A stretch of DNA of 64,000 bases. Origin: Sinonovacula constricta (Eukaryota > Mollusca > Bivalvia > Cardiida > Solecurtidae). The notes under the pieces were generated by a model. It was not told the DNA's origin. It was given only the letters and a program-made list of their open reading frames with translations, and did not search any database. Position numbers and translations under genes: made by a program. Each line of letters starts with the position of its first letter. Position 1 is the stretch's first letter. Positions 57,801 through 64,000 of the stretch are shown in pieces. The stretch is from positions 1,966,625 to 2,030,624 of the forward strand of contig CM017560.1 of assembly GCA_007844125.1 (NCBI GenBank). The letters are read 5' to 3'.

Positions 57801-60800
57801 GTGTCAATAATTTATTTAAAAGAAATCTTGTAAATTACCTCTACAGGTATAAGTTGAGGCGTATAACAATGACGATATCACATGTTAAAACCTACAGAGT
57901 AAAATCTGCTATTGTTTTGACAACATATAAAGAGAAAGACGTGCCAAATGAATATGCAAATAAAATGATAAAATGCTGCGTTGCTTTATAACTTGAATAT
58001 TCAGAAAAACTCTCACCACATCGAATATGTTTTCAGGCTTGCTGAATAAACAAAATATATATCGGTGTGCAAAGGGCACAGAGCTGAACGAGAATGGACG
58101 AACTTTATTCACGTGCATTCGCGTTCATTTATTATTCGGTTATACTTGTTTTTTCCGCATTTCAGATGGCACATATTTCATCGGCAAAATTAAGATAATT
58201 TTAGTTTACTGGTTTCTTTAAGTAAATCTTCTTTTCTTTTTTAATATGCATATTTCCCAGGACACTTTGTGCGGTTTAATTATTCGTGTCAATCATTTGG
58301 CGTTTAATAAGTTTCACACAAGTATATTCGTAAGTGAAGGATAACATCATAGAAACGCTTCTTAATAATGTAATTAATCTCCTTCGTAAGTACTGGTCCT
58401 TATTCTCCCTGAAAATTCATCCAATTTACACGTTACATTCCTTCACATTGCGGTACATTACTACAAGTATGACTACAACTACTATTATTTCCTCTACTAC
58501 TACTATTACTACAAGTATAAATACAACTGCTTCTACCAATGCTACTTCTTCTATTACTCCCAGTTATGACTAAATCGTGCTGTTTAAATATTCTTTTTTT
58601 TTATTACTTTCTGATGGAGGCAAACTCAAAAATGTCGGGATGGTTAATGTCCGGGTAGGAAAAAATGGGACAGTTTTGTCCGACCCTAATAAAATAGAAG
58701 GAGAGGAAATATCCTAGAAGTTTTGTATCCGACTGTTACTTTACATCTCTTTTCAACTAAATATAATTAAGACAAACCTACCTACATTAATGCGAAGTCA
58801 CTTCATTTTACTCTCAGAAACGCTAACATTTCGCCACTCCGAAGTGACTCCATTTCTTTGCAGGAAATATCTATTCTAGATGGAGTCACTCTTTTTCCAT
58901 TCACTACACACTTCGCGTTTAAGGACAGTCCTCATGAGCTGTACTGTATCGATAAATACCTTTTCTATGTAACTTACCGGCTGCCGCAAGAGTTGAGAAT
59001 AATACTGGTCCTTCCGATCCTTGCAAAGATTCAAAACGTCCAGCTGTATTTCTGAACGGTTAAGAGAATACTGGGATTATTTGTAAACAACGTGTATATG
59101 TTTTTAAATATGTTTTCTTCATGAAGAACATACACAAGTTTCTTAAATTTCTTAAAATTCGTAGCAGCAACACATGCATGGTCCAATAGTAATCGATGAG
59201 CAAAAACCAAATGTATACGTCTTGCAAAGTTGCAAAGCTAGAAGACATAGCCTCATCGTTATCTAGACCGTGATTTAAACGCATCTATATTCTTAATATG
59301 CATATTATACTTGACTTAACACAAAAATGGTCTGACCAATATTATTTACTTAAAACAATACGGTTTTGTAAAATGGACATTTTAACAGAAATATTCAGTA
59401 TATTTTAAAATTAAGACTACCACTTTACTTACATTTGAGCACTCATCGGTATGGACTCTGTAACAAAAGAAAGTTTCATTTGACAATAGAGTTTAAAAGA
59501 TATATATAATATATTTACTCTAAGCGGACTTGGATAACAAGCAAATATTTCCTAATCAAACGCAATCAACATATTCATGTACACTTTAGGTTACAGTTAA
59601 AATAAGAGCACACACTATACCCAACAGAGAAGTTATCAACTCACCATTTGGACATGTACGGTGAAGAAGCCGCATTAATAAATTCGGACATCTTCTGAAG
59701 ACGATGACAATGACGGCGAAACAGACGATGAGTGTAATTAATACAGTAGATAAAGCAACAGCTATCGTGGTGGACCATATGCCTGAGGAGCGTACTTCGC
59801 CTGTTTCTGAAGGAGGACATGACAATTTAAGTATGTGGATGAATAATGGATAATTAATATTAAGATACATAAACAATTCCATAATGAATGTGTCTATCAT
59901 ATTTTCTATATTTCTCAGGTACATATTATTTTGCATGTAATTGACTGAGACCGTAAATCCGTGATAAGATTAGAGATGATCCTTGATTGTAGTTATTTAT
60001 ATACCCAAAACTGTAATAACAAAAATGTTGTTTTCTCACTTAGTAGAAAGAAGGGCAGCACTGTGTTTCTGAAAACAGGGTAGACAATTCTTATCTTTCA
60101 TGCGCTTAAATATTACATCCGTACTGTCTAGGAAACTAATTGTGTATAGGTTTATATTGAAGTATGAAAAAGTAATAATGTTGACTATTGCAAGATTTCT
60201 TGAACATCTATTATACAGAGTTCCTACCTTGTGTTGGAGCAAAATACAGAACAGCGGAATAATTCTGACTTTGACCGTCTTCGTTAAACGCATAGGCTCG
60301 GACATAGTGTAACTTGTTTAGCTGCAGGTTTGATATCAAAAACGTTGTAGGACCAAGATTCTTGCCGACGTTAATACTAGAGCTGTTGAGCCACGTTATG
60401 AGATCAGTGCTGGTCTGTATAACAATGGTTTGCTTCTGTTCTCCGTGGTATCCAGGAACGACTGTCAGTGTTAACTGACCTGCTATATTAGTCATGTTGC
60501 TTATCGTCGGTGTTAATGGCGGCCCTTGAAGGAAAAACAAATATCGTTAAATAACAACACGACCGCATACTTACAAAAATGACATGTTTTAAGCGAGTGA
60601 CCTTTTCTACAAAAAAATGCAGATTTTAACAAAATTGTGAAAAAAATGAAACGCTTAGATTTAAGGTTAATTAAAACATATATTTTACTATAAAAAACTA
60701 ACAAAATATATGTGACTGTTGGTTCAACGAGTATACCTTAACAATTAATGTGTGCACAACTTTACTAAGTGATAAGTTAAAAATGTATACGTCGTTCTTA

Positions 60801-63681
60801 ATGATATCGGATCGCCTGAAAAATCGGCGCCCAAATTATATGTCAAAGAGATGCAATTTTATAAGGTTTTGCACGTTTAACAAAATTCCTGCATCAATAG
60901 GTAACCAATTTCGTATAGATTTATTTGACAGAAGGGGAGATCTAGTATATAAACTCTGGTCGATTTTTTAATTAAACTATAATTCAGTTTTCCTAGAATA
61001 ATATATTTTTATGCAATATTTTAAAACACATTTTTGAATGATTACACAAAGCTGTGTTCAGAAAATATAAAATTAATACCACAATTACAAAACAATCCTT
61101 TTTGGAAAAACATTTTTATTCGTCCTTAAACCTCCGTTTAAACATAAGTGCTGGTAACATTTATGACAGACAGATATTTTATATAATAGAACTGGGTCCT
61201 ATAAAAGATAAAACAGCATTCATTTAGAAATGGTTTACAAAATGAATTGACATTAATGACATAAGCATTAAAGGAAGATGGTTCCTACCTTTTTTAAACA
61301 TAGGAAAACATTATAAGAAATTTATATTTTAGATGAAAAAGGGCTATCATAGCATTATGTGTACATGTTCTATTAAGACGTCAAACCCAATAAAACATGT
61401 TCTATTAAACTATTAAAACTAAAAAGGTTGAAGAAATATCTAGGGTGTTCTATTGAGCTAAAGAAAACACTGCCCGAGCCTTAATTGGACAATAGAACAG
61501 CGGCCTTGATTTATATGAAAACGAAGACAATCGTATACTACACAAAGTTTGCTAAGGATCACTTTTTTTAACTTTACACATTTCAGTTGTATTATCACCC
61601 TATTAAAATCATATTTCCGCGAATGATAAACTTGTACACTGACCTCATAATCGTGTAGTTAATTTTTCATGTCATGTACGCCTTGCACGATTAGCTCGTG
61701 GAAATGCATACCCATGAAAATTTGTTTTTTATGGCCATGTGCTTTCAATTTTATGTGTACTTTTGTAAATGTAGCAAGATTTTTCTTGTGTTACTGTTTA
61801 AAATTAACAAAACTATGGAAAATTGACAAGTCAGACGTTATCTTAGTGAAGCTGAGATGAACAGTGGTATTGGATTGCTGAAGGCTGGGCGATCACAAAG
61901 GCATGTCCTTTGGATATCCCAGAGCGTTGTCTCATTGATGTGGAATCGATTCCACACGACTGGAAATGTCTCGCATGGGCACGCCAGAGGTCGGGAACTT
62001 TCAACGACTCAAGCCCAGGACCGATTTATCGCTCTTCAGGCCGGGTGCAACCGGTTCTGTAACGCTACGACCTTACTTAACAACTTCCAGGTGCTCAGGG
62101 GGGTGCTCAGTCATGGTGTGGGCGGGCATAAGCGCCCATGGGAAGACGGACCTACGCGTCATTGAAATCGGTACAATGACGGCAGACAGATACATAAATG
62201 TGATTTTGGACGTTCATGTACGCACATACGCTGGTGCTGTCGGTCTTGATTTCATTCTGATGGATGATAATGCCAGTGCACACAGAGCCCGCATCACCAA
62301 CCGATATCTTGAGGAAGCCAATATAGTACGCATGGATTGGCCAGCGAGGTCCCCGGAATTAAATCCAATTGAGCATACATGGGATATGCTGCAGAAGGCC
62401 ATTTCTGCACGCCAAGTCCAACCAACAACAGCGCAGGAGCTTAGACTCGCACTTATAGAGGAATGGTCCCTGCTTCCTCATGATAAGGCCCGCAGGCATG
62501 CGGCGGCCATGTCAGACCGTCATTAATGCCCGCGGACACCATACACGATATTAAACACCATTCACGAACCATCTCATAATTTTAAGGATTTTTTATTCAG
62601 TATCTATTAAAACTACACAAAAGTAAAACGCTGTATAAAAGGCGATCCTTAGCCAATTTTTAGTAGTTTATGAAACCCTTTGATTTATATCATGCAGACG
62701 CATCAAAGACACAACATCGTAATGGTTTCAAACGAGAAAACATTATAGAATTTTGTGCACAAAGTAATAGATGAAAGGAAAAATATAACAATTTGGGTTC
62801 TTACAGTAAACAGGAAGAATACTGCATGTTTATAACTATAACTGTAAATAACTCCCCCGCCCCCTCTCTGTGGGTCTCTGTCACTCCGTCTGTGTTTCTG
62901 ACTTTGTGTGTGTGAGCAAAATTTCCACTTAAGCTTGCTAAGCAGAGTCCACGACAGCAAATGCGCGGGATCTTTACTAAACGATATAATAAACCATAGT
63001 GCTTCTAATCGGGCTTTACTTGCAAAATATACCAGCAATCACATTTTTCGTTCTTATAAAAATGTAACTTACGGGAACAGTTGGGACTGCTACCACTGTA
63101 TCCTGGTGAACAGCGACAATCAAACCCTCCTGGTGTGTTCACACAGTACTCAGTGGCTTTGTTACAGTTGTCTGTACCAAGCAGACATTCTTGGTCATCT
63201 AGAATTGCGAAGTGTATAACTTTACGTTTGCAGTTATACAAGTTCATCGTTGTTTTATTTAATAGATTATCTTTCATGTTAGTATACTGCTAATGCTATT
63301 TTGAGAAGTTTTTGACTTTTAAAATAATTATATACACGCATTGATAACTAACAGCTCAAGTTTGGTATAACTTACCTAAAGAAACATTTTATATAACAAT
63401 ATATATTGAAAACTGACCTATGCAGGAGCCGTTTGCGTGGAGGGTGTATCCAGGTACGCACTTGCATGTGAAGGAGCCTGGTAGGTTTACACAGGTCTTA
63501 AATATACTGGTGCAGATTCCAGGTACCACGTTACATTCATCAATATCAACGCTACAGTCAATACCGCTCCATTGAGGTTTACAGTTGCATTTTCCACTCG
63601 CGGATTCACATGATTCTGTATTGTCTGCCATACATGTGCAGAGGCTGATACAATCCCTACCGTAAAAGCCCACAGGGCAAG
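54811..63681 (-). CDS. EGF/FN3 transmembrane receptor with ITAM-like tail (5' end outside window)
   Basis: Minus-strand exons: 63418-63681, 63073-63198, 60228-60524, 59645-59806, 59433-59457, 55512-55536, 55229-55302, 54811-54817. Order in the protein: laminin-type EGF, calcium-binding EGF, another EGF, one fibronectin III domain, transmembrane helix, cytoplasmic tail. The tail ends with TYESL..PVYTSLEVAD, containing two YxxL boxes eight residues apart. Phases agree except between 59433-59457 and 55512-55536, where at least one short exon must be missing from my list. No kinase or phosphatase domain follows. The composition recalls Draper/MEGF10-type engulfment receptors, though the FN3 domain sets it apart. 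Confidence 0.8.
55229..55302 (-). CDS. ITAM-like tail exon
   Basis: 74 bases between TGTTTTAG and GTGGGT on the minus strand. It encodes GATPTYESLTQSRNQPVYTS, then LEVA. The two YxSL boxes are separated by eight residues, within the ITAM spacing YxxL/I-x(6-12)-YxxL/I. Phosphorylation by Src-family kinases and docking of tandem-SH2 kinases would be the expected use; this is inference from the motif. Confidence 0.75.
55512..55536 (-). CDS. 25-base micro-exon, receptor tail
   Basis: Bounded by TATTATTTCAG and GTAAGT on the minus strand. It encodes DSDKGET plus a split codon completed by the next exon (V). It joins 55302 with matching phase. Confidence 0.6.
55773..55916. mobile_element. 144-bp MITE-like inverted-repeat element
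   Basis: About 33 bases at each end are inverted copies (GAGGATACCAGGTTAGTGTT.. and ..AACACTAACCTGGCATTC). The centre is GC-richer and carries GGGCTAAGG and GAGGCTCTGCAGAG. It is too short to encode anything. Confidence 0.8.
55917..56810. other. receptor intron, no feature recognised
   Basis: AT-rich sequence with no exon or repeat that I can support, although a missing micro-exon of the receptor tail could lie here or further right. Confidence 0.45.
56811..56845 (+). repeat. tRNA-like 5' fragment
   Basis: GCCTGGTTAGCTCAGTTGGT followed by TAAGGCGCCG matches the acceptor-to-anticodon-stem half of a tRNA, including a good A box (TTAGCTCAGTTGGT). The B-box half is absent: the sequence switches to AT-rich DNA. 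It is therefore a tRNA pseudogene or a truncated SINE head, not a tRNA gene. Confidence 0.7.
56846..57050 (-). pseudogene. coding-like fragment of unknown origin
   Basis: A 69-codon minus-strand frame with a non-repetitive, protein-like composition (KLYKDWLNRAKEAIKKEMSD, amphipathic). It ends immediately beside the tRNA-like fragment. I do not recognise it. It may be the 3' end of a retroelement or captured gene piece; chance is also possible. Confidence 0.25.
57375..57545 (+). repeat. dispersed repeat, truncated copy C
   Basis: Starts TACAGTACAG like copy A, then has the CTAA.ACGC..AGGTATGGAG and GGAGTCACTTCGCGTCAAT blocks. The central part is shortened, and similarity fades after GGCGGACA. 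Confidence 0.6.
58463..58560 (+). repeat. ACT/ATT-rich trinucleotide tract
   Basis: Degenerate (ACT)n and (ATT)n units that give a Thr/Ser/Ile-rich frame. This is low-complexity sequence, not a gene. Confidence 0.8.
58620..58949 (-). repeat. dispersed repeat, copy B (inverted)
   Basis: Read on the minus strand it follows copy A block by block: TACAGTACAG, AAACGCGAAGTGTG, TAGAATAGA.ATTTCCT, AATGGAGTCAC, TAGGTTTG.CTTAATTATA, AACAGTCGGATACAAAA, GGTCGGACAAAA. Copies C and B flank about 1.1 kb in opposite orientation inside the receptor intron. Confidence 0.75.
59433..59457 (-). CDS. 25-base micro-exon, receptor tail
   Basis: Bounded by TTGTTACAG and GTAAGT on the minus strand. It gives E-SIPMSAQ in frame after the transmembrane exon. 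The next known exon does not match its outgoing phase, so one further short exon probably lies in 55537-59432. Confidence 0.5.
59645..59806 (-). CDS. transmembrane exon of the ITAM-like receptor
   Basis: Encodes ETGEVRSSGIW, then a helix (TTIAVALSTVLITLIVCFAV) and the basic stop-transfer RRCPNLLMRLLHR. It continues from the FN3 exon in phase 1 and leaves phase 1 at GTGAGT. Confidence 0.88.
60228..60524 (-). CDS. fibronectin type III exon
   Basis: 297 bases, one complete FN3 domain, phase 1 on both sides: PPLTPTISNMTN at the start, LTLTVVPGYHGEQ in the middle, LNKLHYVRAYAFNEDGQS at the end (the Y.VRAYA.N strand). Four candidate N-glycosylation sites. A symmetrical phase-1 exon is typical of a shuffled extracellular module. 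Confidence 0.9.
60540..61550. other. receptor intron left of the Tc1 element
   Basis: AT-rich with no supported exon. Confidence 0.5.
61551..62653 (+). mobile_element. decayed Tc1/mariner element in the receptor intron
   Basis: The ends GCTAAGGATC (61551-61560) and GATCCTTAGC (62644-62653) form short inverted repeats inside which a broken transposase lies on the plus strand. The element sits in the intron between the EGF exon at 63073 and the FN3 exon at 60524, opposite to the gene's direction. Inverted-repeat similarity beyond the first ten bases is weak. Confidence 0.75.
61857..62526 (+). pseudogene. Tc1-like transposase, internally deleted and frameshifted
   Basis: The first frame (to 62165) carries the DNA-binding half: LLKAGRSQRHVLWISQSVVS, then MWNRFHTTGNVSHG and QDRFIALQAG. 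The second frame (to 62526) carries the catalytic end: GGCSVMVWAGIS, LMDDNASAH with the second Asp, and SPELNPIEHTWD with the Glu, the DD34E-type spacing. The segment that should hold the first catalytic Asp is missing near 62065-62095, and the frame changes there. It cannot make an active transposase. Confidence 0.88.
63073..63198 (-). CDS. EGF exon
   Basis: Encodes one EGF module: DDQECLLGTDNC, then YCVNTPGGFDCRCSPGYSG, ending NCS. It leaves one base at GTAAGT, which joins the FN3 exon as R-P-P-L-T. Confidence 0.88.
63418..63681 (-). CDS. EGF exon (laminin-type plus calcium-binding EGF)
   Basis: The exon starts after a TTATTTTCAG acceptor (read on the minus strand) and ends at GTCAGT. It encodes CPVGFYGRDCISLC, then CNCKPQWSGIDC, then DIDECN..CVNLPGSFTCKCVPGY. 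DIDEC with the later N and aromatic positions marks a calcium-binding EGF. The real 5' end of the gene lies to the right of the window. Confidence 0.9.
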
Positions 63682-64000
63682 CTGAAAATAAGTTAAAGGG
63701 AAATAAAATGTGCATAATCATTTAGTGCTTATATATGATGTATGGGCTTATTTTTAAAAAAAAAATGATATATACAAAGTACTGTTGTTTAAACAGTATG
63801 AAAAATAACTGTCCTTTACTATTTTACAAGATAACTTTAGATGGTAAAAAAATATACACATTTACGTCGAACAGCAATAAGAAAAAAGGTAAATAATGCT
63901 TACAAACAAAATGCTTCAGAAAACTATAAGGGCATGATAAATGATACTAGGACTGAATGCGTAAATCGTCTAGAAAGCTTGCCAAGCTAAATCCGCCTTT
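63682..64000. other. receptor intron running to the window edge
   Basis: AT-rich sequence upstream (on the minus strand) of the first visible EGF exon. No exon is recognised in it. Confidence 0.5.

Overview
The window looks like nuclear DNA from an animal, most likely a bivalve mollusc. It is AT-rich, its genes are split into short exons by long introns with GT..AG boundaries, it is full of microsatellites and small inverted-repeat elements, and it carries EGF-rich receptor genes of a kind expanded in bivalves. I infer the species group from gene style only; no marker here fixes it.

Layout. 1-6.8 kb is mobile-element territory: one copy of a dispersed repeat (about 308-640), a broken Ty3/gypsy pol fragment on the minus strand (about 2.49-4.11 kb), and an apparently intact Crypton-type tyrosine recombinase gene (4800-6212) inside imperfect inverted repeats, beside a 105-bp palindrome. 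6.8-10.1 kb has no gene I can support. 10131-30503 is a direct tandem duplication of a roughly 10.1-10.3 kb unit. Each copy holds a tRNA-derived SINE, an exon rich in N-glycosylation sites, a signal-peptide exon and a six-to-seven-repeat EGF-like exon. The second copy runs in phase into a transmembrane exon (32357) and, after a 10.4-kb intron loaded with transposon debris, into a two-domain receptor-type protein tyrosine phosphatase (RPTP) that ends at 51010. In both phosphatase domains the signature loop has lost its essential arginine, so the receptor should be a pseudophosphatase. The first copy can be read in phase into the second copy's glycan-rich exon, giving a possible secreted chimera.

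From 54.8 to 63.7 kb, on the minus strand and convergent with the RPTP, lie the 3' exons of a second receptor: EGF-like modules, one fibronectin III domain, a transmembrane helix, and a short tail with an ITAM-like pair (YESL, eight residues, YTSL). Its introns hold a decayed Tc1/mariner element, two more copies of the dispersed repeat, a MITE and a tRNA-like fragment.

Working idea (inference): an EGF receptor with an ITAM-like tail sits beside an EGF receptor with dead phosphatase domains. The first could be phosphorylated on tyrosine; the second might bind or compete for phosphotyrosine partners but not remove phosphate. The recent duplication suggests the ectodomain side of the locus is evolving fast, as in recognition or immune receptor families. 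The duplication must first be separated from an assembly artefact, since uncollapsed haplotypes in a heterozygous mollusc could look similar.
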